DNA of 64,000 bases from the NCBI GenBank assembly GCA_024516035.1, contig CM044958.1, forward strand, positions 9,010,771-9,074,770, read 5' to 3'. Below are positions 32,801 through 43,002 of the stretch, one piece after another. The stretch comes from Bactericera cockerelli (Eukaryota; Arthropoda; Insecta; Hemiptera; Triozidae). The translations under genes and the position numbers were made by a program. Every line of letters begins with the position of its first letter. The stretch's first letter is position 1. Under the pieces are notes generated by a model. The model did not search any database and was not told where the DNA came from. It worked only from the letters and a program-made list of their open reading frames with translations.

Positions 32801-34657
32801 GTATGCAACTTCTTTGATTAATAAAATCCTGGTACTAGTAATGGATTTCGATTTTATCACAACCATCAAACTCCACTGCACTTTAGAAAAATGCACGATT
32901 CCTAAAGATTACATTGTTTTCAATGACACCATTCTATAAGATACTAGCCGTGTCGCGACTAGGACTGCGGCGCGTTGACACATAAAGGCATGACCAATCT
33001 CATGAATATCCATAATAATTTCGGCTAAATCAGCTAAATTCAAGCGAAACGGTCGTTTCGCGGGAGAAGGCCTCCCAGAAACTACAGTGCTTATCTAAAT
33101 TACATACGATTCAGTGTTTCTGATAAACAATTTTCCATTTAAAGTCGTTTTAAGAAACTACTCTTTTACACTAAAACAATTCAGATACTACCTTGTCAAC
33201 AATGTCAACTATGTCAAATCTCATTATGGTCGGACAAGCGGTTTCGGAGGAGGTAACGTACATAGGTAGTTACAAACATTGTGGAGCATTATTTTATAAT
33301 GTGTAAGATTTTGAGCTAATTTTATTTTGGTTTCAGGGCGCAGATCTTTCAGTGAAAGATGCAGATCAGAGGTCCGCTCTGCATATAGCTTGCTGTGAAG
33401 GTCACACCGACATTGTCAAATACTTACTGCTCAATGGAGCTAGTGTGCACGAAAAAGATAGGTACGTAAGCTCATTAATACAAGAACTGATGGCTGTATA
33501 CAAATTCAGATATACATGAAAAATAATGGTTCCATACCGAGATTTATCAATTTACATGAAGTAATACCGCTGTATATTACCTTGGCTAAAACAAGTCACT
33601 TCTGTGATAACTGATAAGTAATCAACTCTACAAATAGGGAGTAGAACAGCAAAAGCCTCACCAGGCTTACTTAGCTTGTAGGGTAAGTGCTAGAGAAGTT
33701 GTTGAAAAAGTCATAAACGGAATAACTTTCAACCACAATATGTTTCAGGCATGGTGTTACTCCATTGATCGAGGCAATCACGGCAGATCATCACGATATC
33801 ATAGAACTTTTGAAATCATGCGGAGCTCACCTTACGAAGGACTCAACTATGCTGGGAGATCTATTAACAAGGTACCTGAGATTATTAATTTTATTTTTTT
33901 GGATAAGTCTCTTTTGATATGAATCATGTCCAAAAAGAGTAAAATTGGCAGAAATCCTAAATCAGTAAATCCGCAGTTGTTTGTTCTCAATATAAATATT
34001 GATATGTACAACGACAAAATTAGACAATTCAATATTTTGTAGTCACTTTTAAATAATGAAAACTAATTCCAAAGAAAGTAAAGTCCGTGTTATTAATAAA
34101 GATAGTGTTTTCAATGTTAACAATACTGCCTGATGTTAATAATAATAATAATAATATCGCCTTATTTATACTGCCCAATTAAGACTATTGAAGGCCCATT
34201 ATTCCAGCAGTAAGCCCAAGACATATTATTATGTGGTAAAAATCCCAAATGGGAGGATAACTTGTCATGTCTCGGCTGGGTTTCGAAACCACGACATTTG
34301 GATTATCTGGATTCACAGAGTGTCGCCTTTACCACTGAGCTACCGGGACAGACTATAATATATATAAAATATATATATAATATATATAAAGTTAATATAT
34401 AAAATCTTTTCAGTGCGGCCGGACGAGGTATGGTGAAGCGACTGGAATCATTCGCTCTAGCAGGTGCTAATCTGAATCAAACCAACGCCATCGGTATCAG
34501 CCCTGTACACGCGTCCTTGATGAATAACCAAAACAAAACTCTGCAGTTGCTGATGGAGAAAGGGGTTAATCTAGAAACGAGAGATAAAATGGGACGTACA
34601 GCTTTGGACTTGGCTACGTTAACGAAGAATAAAATAGCAATGAGGATGTTGAAATAA
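26822..34657 (+). CDS. ASPG: L-asparaginase / 60-kDa lysophospholipase with ankyrin repeats
   Basis: There are ten exons: 26822-26999, 28063-28412, 29768-29978, 30280-30392, 31137-31322, 32057-32170, 32555-32758, 33337-33461, 33749-33871 and 34414-34657. All introns are GT-AG and the frame is continuous, giving 615 residues. It hydrolyses asparagine to aspartate and ammonia; animal relatives also show lysophospholipase activity. The catalytic motifs of the type I fold are present: YTGGTIG (residues 46-52) and HGTDTM (147-152), plus a KTVIITGSQ lysine motif (168-176). IPEV and VNCSQCSRG follow in order. Residues from about 430 form a cytosolic ankyrin domain (SALHIACCEGHTDIVKYLL, GVTPLIEA, GISPVHAS, GRTALDLA). 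The domain order and length match animal ASPG. Exon 2's 3' end is tandemly triplicated and hit by a SINE. Several introns hold SINEs. Confidence 0.95.
27130..27287 (-). repeat. SINE family G in asparaginase intron 1
   Basis: The reverse tRNA-like head (GACTTGAACCACCGACCTCC, CGATCAAGCTACTGAGGTCG) follows the body GATGTCACAACTACTCAAAC. It is the same as 29243 and the reverse of 55470 and 57727. Confidence 0.88.
27846..28034 (+). repeat. SINE family D tail with a nested repeat, intron 1
   Basis: GGGCTTACTGCTGGAATAAT and GCGGGCAGTATAAATAAGGC are the family D tail in plus orientation, ending in (ATT)n. They are separated by a block (about 27895-27985) shared with 11790-11940, so one repeat sits inside another. 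Confidence 0.7.
28368..28912 (+). repeat. Tandem triplication of the exon 2 end plus splice donor
   Basis: Copies start at ATGTTTGAGAACTTGG at 28368 (the real exon end), 28685 and 28797. The unit is 112 bp: 45 bp of exon, the donor CAG/GTAGGTTT and about 67 bp of intron (GATCAACTCAAATTAAAAGA). The first copy is 317 bp long because a SINE plus target duplication (205 bp) is inserted in it. Copies 2 and 3 keep intact donors but are preceded by purine-rich sequence, not an acceptor. Confidence 0.92.
28421..28620 (-). repeat. SINE family B inserted 8 bp after a functional splice donor
   Basis: The target duplication GGTTT lies at 28416-28420 and 28621-28625. The minus strand begins with a tRNA-like head (CCGTGGCTCAGTGGATAAG, B box GGTTCGAATCCCGG) and ends in a long A-tail, seen as interrupted T-runs from 28421. 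The empty site is visible in the third copy of the 112-bp repeat. Confidence 0.9.
29243..29387 (-). repeat. SINE family G in asparaginase intron 2
   Basis: It matches 27130-27287 (GATATCACAACTACTCAAAC, GACTTGAACAACTGACCTCT) with more decay in the head. Confidence 0.85.
34137..34354 (-). repeat. SINE family D in asparaginase intron 9
   Basis: A full copy: (AAT)n tail, ACTGCCCAATTAAGACTATT, TATTATGTGGTAAAAATCCC, then the reversed tRNA-like head ACCACTGAGCTACCGGGACA. It ends about 60 bp before the acceptor of exon 10. Confidence 0.88.
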
Positions 34658-34943
34658 AGCTAACGTTAGGGTAGATGTTAAGATCAGGCCTAAAAGAAAA
34701 AACGGACGATGTTTCAAATGCTGTTCCACACTTCTTGTGTGTCTGTATTTAGAGATGCTATCTTAAATACATAAGATAATTTTTAATCTCACTTAGCAAA
34801 CGTTGCTATGATAGCTTACTAGCGAATTGATATGGACATAGTTCAAAGTAACACTAAAAATACAACAACAAAAATACCACTTTGATCTGTAGAGTAAATT
34901 CATTTAATGTTGCTTAATAGTTAGTTTTACTATCCCAAAATAT

Positions 34944-35150
34944 ACACTTAGGTCGGGTTCTACGAAAAACACCTAACCTAAAAAACACCTGAAAAACGTT
35001 AGTTCCAAAGGATTCGTCAAGATAGCGCCAGTAGAGTTTTGCTCTAAACTCTACTGGCGCTATCTTGACGAATCCTTTGGAACTAACGTTTTTCGTGTTT
35101 TTCAGGTGTTTTTTAGGTTAGGTGTTTTTCGTAGAACCCGACCTTAGTGT
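34944..35150. repeat. Near-perfect inverted repeat (about 100-bp arms) in the probable asparaginase 3' UTR
   Basis: The outer ends are ACACTTAGGTCGGGTTC and GAACCCGACCTTAGTGT. The arms meet at a loop of about 6 bp near 35043 (GAGTTTTGCTCTAAACTC). The right arm carries about 9 extra bases and there is one visible mismatch. The first AATAAA after the stop codon is at 35361, so the hairpin would be part of the mature transcript. It is probably a foldback MITE. Confidence 0.9.
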
Positions 35151-35360
35151 GAAGGCAAGATCATAGCCGTGAACATGACGTTTTCCGCATCGACCGTTGT
35201 GTCCCAGATAGTTGAAAAATTCCCAGGAGCTTTAATATCATAGTCTATAAAGCTTAATTGTTGACTGCAACTGATTGTTTAAGACTTTTATTACCTCGAT
35301 AAAATGTGAGTTATTCTAGAATATATATTATTTTTTGTGAAAGCTCTTGCTTTCATAACA

Positions 35361-35400
35361 AATAAATTAAGTCAAATTGGTTGACTATAAAATGAATAAA
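35361..35400 (+). terminator. Polyadenylation signals of the asparaginase gene
   Basis: AATAAA occurs at 35361-35366 and 35395-35400. No earlier AATAAA follows the stop codon at 34657. The convergent gene's signal is about 150 bp further on. Confidence 0.55.
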
Positions 35401-35548
35401 ATTCACTACTCATTTTTCAAATGTATTTAACATTACATAATGTCTGTTTTAATTTACAAATTCAGATAAATAAAAAAAAACCCATGTTTCATATTGCTTA
35501 TTCTACTCTAGGAAGAGACTGACAGAGATAAAAGAGTACAATAAGTGA

Positions 35549-35554
35549 TTTATT
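35549..35554 (-). terminator. Polyadenylation signal of the minus-strand DM4-like gene
   Basis: TTTATT on the plus strand gives AATAAA on the minus strand, 40 bp after the stop codon at 35594. Confidence 0.6.
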
Positions 35555-35593
35555 TGCAATCATGAAGTATGGATAAGCATGGATTAGATCCTT

Positions 35594-38500
35594 TCAGTCG
35601 TGTTTGGATCTATTTATAGCATCCAACAGAGATCCAGCTGCCCCGTACAGACGACCCTTAGTAACAGGACACCTTCTGTGGTAGATTTGGCAGTTATTTT
35701 CTTGAGAGCTTAAATTCAGAGCTTCCTTTATCGAGTCCACACGTATGAGATTTCGTAACCATTGGATGCTGCAAAAATAGGAGAAACGTTACAGTGTGAA
35801 ATGGTTACATTAAAATGGACATGGGGTTTATTTTTGCTCTTTAATAGCAGTGCAATTACAAGAATAGAGATTACGTTGAACGCCTTTCAAAGTAAGCTTT
35901 GAAAATTCAGTATTAAATTTATTGATTTTTTCAAAACTCGGAAACTATAAAAGAAAAAAGTGAGTGCTATCCAATATTTCCGATGGTTTATGAACTCACT
36001 GAAGGTATTTAGAGTAACAATACATTTTGTGATTTCTCATTTAAATTGGTTTTCTCGTTAATAAATATAACCATATTTGACTTTGGAATAATTCAAAGGA
36101 CAGTGCCTCACCATCATGCTATGCTGCTGATAACTTTGATAAACTTTAGGTAACCCACTAGTTTGTATATTTTTCCCCCTCCACAAAATTTTATTTTTTA
36201 CCATCGCAAGATAATTTTTTTATCGTATGGCTTTATTACACATCTCAAAGTGAGAAGACATGCGTAATAAACTTGATCTAGAATAAATATCGCATATGTA
36301 TATATTATTATTATTTTGTAATTGATAATATGATTGTATTCATTCTTGACCCTTATTTGTTTTGAACCTTCTTCTTTCACTGTCTGATTACCAAGATTTT
36401 TTTTTTTTTTAGTTACGATGCAACATTGTGCACAGTAAAATTACCGTGCACAACAATACAAGCATCAAATTGATACATGATGACGCCCCACCTCTGATGG
36501 AGAAGATGATCAGATCTTCTTCGTCATGTCACTCACCCTAAAACGCCATCGGCAATTTTATCCAGACTAGACTGAAAAAGATGATCTGATCTTCTTTCAT
36601 TACACTCACCCTAAAACGCCATCTACAATTTTATCCAGACTAGACTGAAGAAGATGATCAGATCTTCTTCGTCATGACACTCACCCTAAAACGCCATCGA
36701 CAATTTTATCCAGACTAGAGCCCCGCCCATGGGCGACCCTGTGGGCGGCGTGGCTCGCAGCGTAGCAGACGAACTTCTGGGTGCAAGCCGTAGAGTCAAT
36801 GTTGTGCTCGTGCAAAGCCGCGTCCACATTACGCAAGATCCGAGCCAAGTCCATCTCTCGGAGACCTGAAAATCCGGGAATACCTGCAATAGTTATTTTT
36901 TATGTAATTTAAGAGCAACATAGTTCTATTCATAATCTATTTACAAAACAATCATCAACAAAAAATTAATAAAAATTTTTTAAAAAAAAACAATACTTTC
37001 CTTATTATAGGATAAGGAAAGTAAAAACTTTATTATTATTTTTCATAAAAGAATTATGAAAAATAGTAATAAAGATCAATATTAATTTAAATTATAATTG
37101 TTTTGTATTCCGGGCCGAAGTTAATGCCTTAGGCATTCTCTGCCACTTAACCCCGTATTGTAGTCCCACATATTGTAGTCGTATTCATAATAATAATAAT
37201 AAAAATGATGAGTGTTTCACAGCCTTTATTTCTTAGCCAACGTAGCTATGAAACAGCAGCTAATGTAGACACTTGTGCTCTGTGTGAGTAGTAGCTTGTC
37301 CATCCCGTAACATACATATACCTCCCCTCTGATGGGCAAGAAATAATAATTAACATTTAGGTGCTGGGTCAAAACAAGTGCACCGGAAGGTATCCCTTAC
37401 AAACAAATGTAACCAAATTTTGATTACAATTTTTTTGTAGGCTCTGGGATTATATTCGAACCCGGGACCTTCCACATGGTAAGCGAGTACCTTACCACTA
37501 AGCTAGGAATTATATGGATTTTGAATAACGAAAATGATAATGTTGCTTAATAAAATAGGCATAAATTTACTGTATACTACTTTTGGTGTTAAAGGATTTT
37601 CTATTCAAGGCACTAGCATTGAATTGTTCACTAAAGAGAAAACCCTCCTTTCTTCTCATCTGGTAACACCCGAAGTCCTGTGTTTGCCTCATCAACGCTG
37701 CCCACTGCCATGGCGATTTTTAATAAGAATGCCACACTCCTGGACATTACCGACAGCCTCGAACAATTTAAAGAGAAAGCAAAGGCTATTTTATATATTT
37801 TGCAAGTAATTCTTCATATTTTTTTGTATAGACGTGATGGGATGTAAATTAATTGATTTTGAAATTGCCAACATGTTAGGCGTAAAATTGATTGTAAAAA
37901 AAAAAAAATCTGTGAATAAAGTTTTCATATTACCTCTGGCCTTATGGCCCCCACCATTGCTGGTGGCGGGTGGCAGGTACAGCTTCACAAGCTTGGGAAT
38001 GACGAAGAACAGCATGAACACAATGATTCCCGTCGCGAACATGGACTTGAGGTTGATATCAACTTTGGGAATCACGGTGGTGTTGCCTGTCTCGTCCAAT
38101 CCTCCAATAGGAATGGCGAGAAACGGAACGGCGAAGACCATTTCAACCTGAGACGTGATTTAAAATAGCATAAACATAGATAGTGGTAGATAAGACAAAA
38201 ATTCTATGCTGAAAGACAAGATAAAATGCTACTATCTACGTCCAAGTGTATAGGTGACTTACTTAGGTATATTCAGATTTTTCCAAACTATTGATTTTCA
38301 GTGCTGGTGTATAGCTATGTGAGGTAGCTCTAAGAAGTATAGTTCCTTTGAGAATAGAAAAAAAAATCTGTCGAATTCGAAATAATAAGGGAAATAGGGA
38401 ACGTATCTATTAGGGTATAAAAAATACGGAGTTAAGGATAAAAGAGATAATGAAAACGAAAAACAAGGATGGCAGTAGGTAAATGCAAAGAAGGATTGAA

Positions 38501-39020
38501 AGATTCTATACTTCGCATTGTTAACCCTTACGATAGCCTGAACATCTAAAAAGAAAACATTTAACCTTAGGCAATCTGTATATTTGAGTTGACAGTGGCA
38601 GAAGAGTCGTGAAAAAGTGTCGTATTGCAATAACTTTTATTTATGTAGGTTTAACATCATGAAAATGTTCAACATATGGCCAGTATTTTGCTTTCATAAG
38701 TTGATAAAAATATAACTCAGAGCGTACGACGTTTTTTTAAATTTGACAACACATTGTATATGTATACCATACAGCTCTCAAGTACCCCGCAGAATATAAC
38801 TACTCCGCAATACTTACTAAAGTCTAGGGCCTAGGGGACTACGGGCACCTATGGGGACACTTAACACTAAGGTGTTGAAACTCACCCGGATATTGCTGAC
38901 ATCATTGTTGAAAGTTAGAAACCTGGGCAGTCTTTTATTCTCGGGAGCTTTGAACGTGGAATCCCTGGCTCTCCTATTATTATCTGTCGTCTTTTCTTCC
39001 CTATCTTCAGCTTCCTCCAT
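35594..39020 (-). CDS. Membrane/secreted protein with C-terminal cysteine domain (DM4/DM12-like), paralogue A
   Basis: Exons (minus strand) are 39033-38886 (ATG at 39020), 38147-37934, 36883-36685 and 35768-35594. Joins are in phases 0, 1 and 2 and the product is about 240 residues. An upstream exon may add the true N-terminus, because an acceptor (TTTTCAAG) precedes 39033. The protein has KRLPRFLTF near residue 30, then hydrophobic VEMVFAVPFLAIPIGG. A membrane segment follows (MFATGIIVFMLFFVIPKLVK), then a domain with four cysteines (IDSTACTQKFVCYAA; NNCQIYHRRCP). The KR-FLTF motif and the C-terminal CX8C ending in CP recall insect DM4/DM12 proteins, whose function is unknown. The gene at 50973 shares domains and intron phases. 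The end of exon 36883-36685 is tandemly repeated downstream. Confidence 0.75.
36525..36720 (-). repeat. Tandem triplication of an exon end with acceptor and donor
   Basis: CACTCACCCTAAAACGCCAT followed by TTTTATCCAGACTAGA (plus strand) occurs three times, at offsets of 73 and 75 bp. On the minus strand each downstream copy has its own acceptor-like CATCTTCTTCAG (or CATCTTTTTCAG), 35 bp of exon and the donor GGTGAGTG. Only the first copy (ending 36685) keeps the frame; inclusion of copy 2 or 3 would run into a stop inside the copy. Confidence 0.9.
37203..37507 (-). repeat. SINE family C in an intron of the DM4-like gene
   Basis: Starting from the plus strand: GATGAGTGTTTCACAGCCTT, CCCCTCTGATGGGCAAGAAA, CACCGGAAGGTATCCCTTAC, then the reversed head (TTCGAACCCGGGACCTTCC). 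It is a nearly complete copy. A family F-like tail (GTTAATGCCTTAGGCATTCTC) precedes it at 37120. Confidence 0.88.
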
Positions 39021-39098
39021 GTTTCTTTCATTCCTTGAAAATGTGAAGAAAAGTAAAAGTTGATGTGCAGAATATTGTAACGAGCACAAGGGACACAA

Positions 39099-40135
39099 TA
39101 GAGTTGCCGCGATTAGTTCAAATCTCGATAATCGATTATCGATTAATCGGACTCGTTGGTAATCGATTAATCGATTAATCGACACTCAAATAATCGATTA
39201 ATCGATTATTTGACGATTATCTGAAATTAACCAAAAATTGACTTTGACTAATTTTTACTTTTTTTTTTGTCGCGACGACATATTATTTTTATTTCATATT
39301 ATCATTTCTCATATCTTTTCCTTTAATTAGATACTAATTGAGCCAATTTTGACCTCTACTGGATCTATAGTGCCCACTCTGAAAAAAAAAAAAAAAAAAA
39401 AAAAAATACCAATTTTTTCACCTAACTAGATTTTATTAATATTTTTTTTCTTTTTATATAGTTTGTCACGACGGCATATATTTTATTAATTTAAAAAACA
39501 AGTTGTCATAGTTTGACATGTTGAATGTCACAGGTTGAATAAAAAAAAAACGACACCTGGCAATGGGTGATTTGTTTTCTGTTATGTTTAGAGAAAGAAA
39601 CACATATACCCTATAAACCATGTATCATTCTCATTGCTATAATGATAAAATTGCTTTCTCTTCTTTTTTAAGTATTGAACAGAAAAACGTCTGTTGGGTC
39701 AGCTAGTATCATAATAATATATTGAATTGAATTGAATTGAAATATATATTTTGTGTTGATCAACACTTGAAAAAATGATGACAATGACAGAATTGAGAAT
39801 GACACTTTTAGTTTTTAAAATTTTAATGTTAGGTTATTTAAAAAATGCCGTGATTTCCGCCTTTTATAACCAGTAACCAGTGTTGCCAGAAAAAATTAAA
39901 AAAAATCCCCCAATTTTTACTTTTTTTTCCCCCAATCCCAAGGTGCTTGCTAGATCTAGATAACTATAAGTACTATATTAACTAGATAGTAGATAGTCCA
40001 AAATAATCGATTAATCGACATGAAAATAATCGATTAATCGATTATCTGACTAGTCACTAATCGTTAATCGATTATCAAATAATCGATTATTAATAATCGA
40101 TTAATCGATTAGTTCGATTAATCGCGGCAACTCTA
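39099..40135. mobile_element. hAT-type non-autonomous transposon with AATCGATT-rich ends
   Basis: The ends are TAGAGTTGCCGCGATTA and its inverse TAATCGCGGCAACTCTA. The exact 8-bp target duplication GGACACAA lies at 39091-39098 and 40136-40143. Both properties are diagnostic for hAT. Both subterminal regions (39120-39220 and 39995-40130) are packed with ATCGATTAATCGATT, itself palindromic. There is no transposase ORF; the 1037-bp interior is AT-rich with an A-run near 39380 and (GAATT)n near 39722. It lies upstream of, or within the first intron of, the minus-strand DM4-like gene. Confidence 0.92.
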
Positions 40136-40143
40136 GGACACAA

Positions 40144-42940
40144 GTACCTACTCGTCTGTCGTGTTAATGTCTAGACAAATTTCATAGACCCTTAAGTAAT
40201 AGAAAATCTTGAAACTACGTGTCGAGAGAAAACGTTGAAATATTTGACAGAAGAAATAATATGAATTGAAATGACGAGTCCAAGAGAGCCTAAAAATATC
40301 CTGAAAGTCAATATTCATAGATGAAAAATGAATCACTATATGAAAATAGATTTTCACTAGAGGATAATAGAAAGAAGATAAAGGATAACATTATTGAAAT
40401 GTTACAATAATTATAATAATTGAAACAATACTTTCTATATATCCTTACATCAGGGGCATAGGACATTATAAAATAATTGTTTCTTCAAAATGAGAAAAAT
40501 CAAATATGTTGAAAATGTGGACGTACTGTTGCCGAGGCGCGGTTCACCAAATTTTGTATAAGAAGGTAAAAAAATTAAAATATTTTTCCAAGATTTTTGA
40601 ATTAGTTCCTCAAAACTTATCATCATCATTAGTTTCAATCATTTTATTGGTTGGCAGCAACATACATGTATGATGTTTTTTAGTAGTTTGTTTCCTCAAA
40701 ACTAAAACAGCAAAAGCTTAAAATGATCTTATATGAAATACAAGCTTCAGCACTTACTGATTTTGGTCTGGCGCGGTAGACTGTACAAAATGACTACACA
40801 ATAAATAGAAGACCATGTACAGTGATTTTAAATTCATTATTTTCATACATAGTTAATTTAATAGATTTTTAATGAGAATGTGGAGATTTTAATTTTTTGT
40901 AAAAGTACACACGTGAATTAAACTGAATAGAAATCACAAATTAAAGAGCAAAATTGAGTTTTTTTCTCTCTTATAAAACACAAATAAACTTTTAGATTAG
41001 ATCACAGTAAGATAAAACAATATCACACAATTTATTTATTTTAAAATAAAACTTTATAAATCAGACATGAAAATTTAGATACGCAGGCCATTTTCCGATG
41101 AAAAATAAATATACTTTTTTTTTTAAATCTAACTTAGTTCAGACTAAATACTTTCAATTAAAAGTTCACCATCTATTGTTAAAAAAACATTGCACTTAGA
41201 TAAAAATGGTGTAGGGATGCACCTGCACATCCCAGCTGATATCTCCCTAGCGAGATAAGATCTGATACTGCAGAAAGATACAATCCAAAATTTTGGATCA
41301 AATGGATAAGAATGATTTCAAATTAACACACAAACAATTAAAAATGCATTTTGCTGCCCTTTTACAACCATCAACTTGTTTCAAAATATTGAAACTTGAA
41401 CACAGAACTTGAACACATGAATGATGTTGGAAATATTAAATTAGTTTAATTTATGTATGAAAAAATTGAAACCTATAAATTATTTGAGTTTTCCAAATTT
41501 TGCCTCTTGGAACAATTAAGTTGCCACCTTACAAAGTATACAAATAATTTGCATACTTAGTGGCACGAGGAGCAGTGCATAGTTTTTTGTTTAATATCAG
41601 AACAATAACTGAATATTGAAACATGGATATCTAACTCATTATGTTGCAAATTACTTGAGTATTTTGAATTATTAATAATAGTGGAACAATAAATTTGCCA
41701 CGTTATTAACAAAACAATTTACATACTATCGACACTAGGATCAATGTATACACTTTTGTTAGATATCAAAACACATACTGAATATGTCTCAATTTCTTGT
41801 TCAATGTGGTCTTTTTGGAAAAGCTTTGTAGCTATAGATTTTACACTTTTGAGCTTTTGCTACAGCTCAATTTTCAGTCCAATTTTGTAACGGTGTGAGC
41901 GAAAGGATTCAGACTCCTGGTGATAGCAACCACAGTAACTTCTTCATTTCTATCTGAGCATTTTACTTACCTATATCACAGGTTGTAAACAAATATATTT
42001 TCCAATCCAGATTGGTCTTTTTATAAATTAAATAATCTTCAACTCTTGGGACGTCCAAGTATTTTTTTGTCGATATCAAGGATGTGGGATTACAATAATG
42101 AATAAATCCGTCGGTTGTTCTTTCAGTATTATTTTCAGCTCAAATCTGTGAGTAAACATTGAAATTATTGGAATCATGCATAAACAATTCTTAAGAAGCA
42201 TTTGACCAAGGTCCACTCGGAACGACTCCAACTTCTTGACCAACTTTCGGGATAATTTGTCTTTTAATTTTATAAATAGTAATCGATAAAAGAAAACGCG
42301 ATTTGTGAAACTGTCACATTTTATGTTTCTGCTTCAATCATTTCTCCAGTATTCCTTATAATTTGACTTTGGTTTATTCCGCCTCAAGTTTTTTTGTTCA
42401 AGCTTGTAAATAGTAAAAGAACTCTTCTTTTGAATACTTTTTTATTTTTCTATCTTGAATTAGAATTGACATCCATTGAAGCCTAAGACCACCAGACTCC
42501 CAGGTAGAACCGAAGAGTCCACACAACCACTTTCTCATAAATTCGTTTTTTGTTTAAAACCAGGATTTTCACTGTCTGGCGTTTTGATTGACGTGGCTGC
42601 AAATTAGGTTTGGCTGAAACTCTGACTCGAAGATTCTCAGACCAGCACATCTTGCCGGTAACCATGGAAGTAAGACTAAATATAAGTGGAATATGTCGTC
42701 ATTCTAATTTCAAGACGAAAGCTTTAATTGCGACATAATAATTACACATGAAAAAGCCTCACATACATTCAAATGATATGTCTCGATAAGGACTTACAAA
42801 CGTAGAAACTAAAAAATGATTTATAGATTTTTACAAGCCAATTTTATAAATTTCTTTTTGTCATCAGTAACTTTTTTAAAATGAACTTCCACAAGAAATA
42901 GGTAAATAGTTAGCAAAATTCAAACCAGTTGAAAAATAGA
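40144..42940. other. Gene-free AT-rich stretch
   Basis: No exon is supported on either strand. A first exon (signal peptide) of the minus-strand DM4-like gene could be here, but I could not identify it. The only structure seen is the diverged duplication at 41480-41790. Confidence 0.5.
41480..41790 (+). repeat. Diverged tandem duplication
   Basis: 41480-41610 and 41655-41790 share TTGGAACAATTAAGTTGCCAC / GTGGAACAATAAATTTGCCAC, then AATTTGCATACT / AATTTACATACT, GATCAATG-type sequence and ACTGAATAT. Both copies are non-coding. Confidence 0.7.
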
Positions 42941-42947
42941 TCTTCCA

Positions 42948-42955
42948 TATAAATA
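42948..42955 (+). promoter_or_regulatory. TATA box of the two-exon membrane protein gene
   Basis: TATAAATA lies 55 bp before the chosen ATG (43003). Transcription would start near 42978, leaving a short 5' UTR. Confidence 0.6.
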
Positions 42956-43002
42956 GGATAATTTTACTAAGAACTATATTATTGAAAAGAAAAGTAACAA
43001 AA

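Noticed and set aside
36686..36889. Minus-strand 67-residue open frame starting MQVFPDF
   Set aside because: It is a different frame over the real exon 36883-36685; the spliced frame is the one that matches the paralogue's cysteine domain.
42483..42665. Minus-strand 60-residue frame beginning MVTGKMCW as a possible first exon of the DM4-like gene
   Set aside because: It has no signal-peptide character and no donor in the right phase (phase 1 is needed to join 39033).
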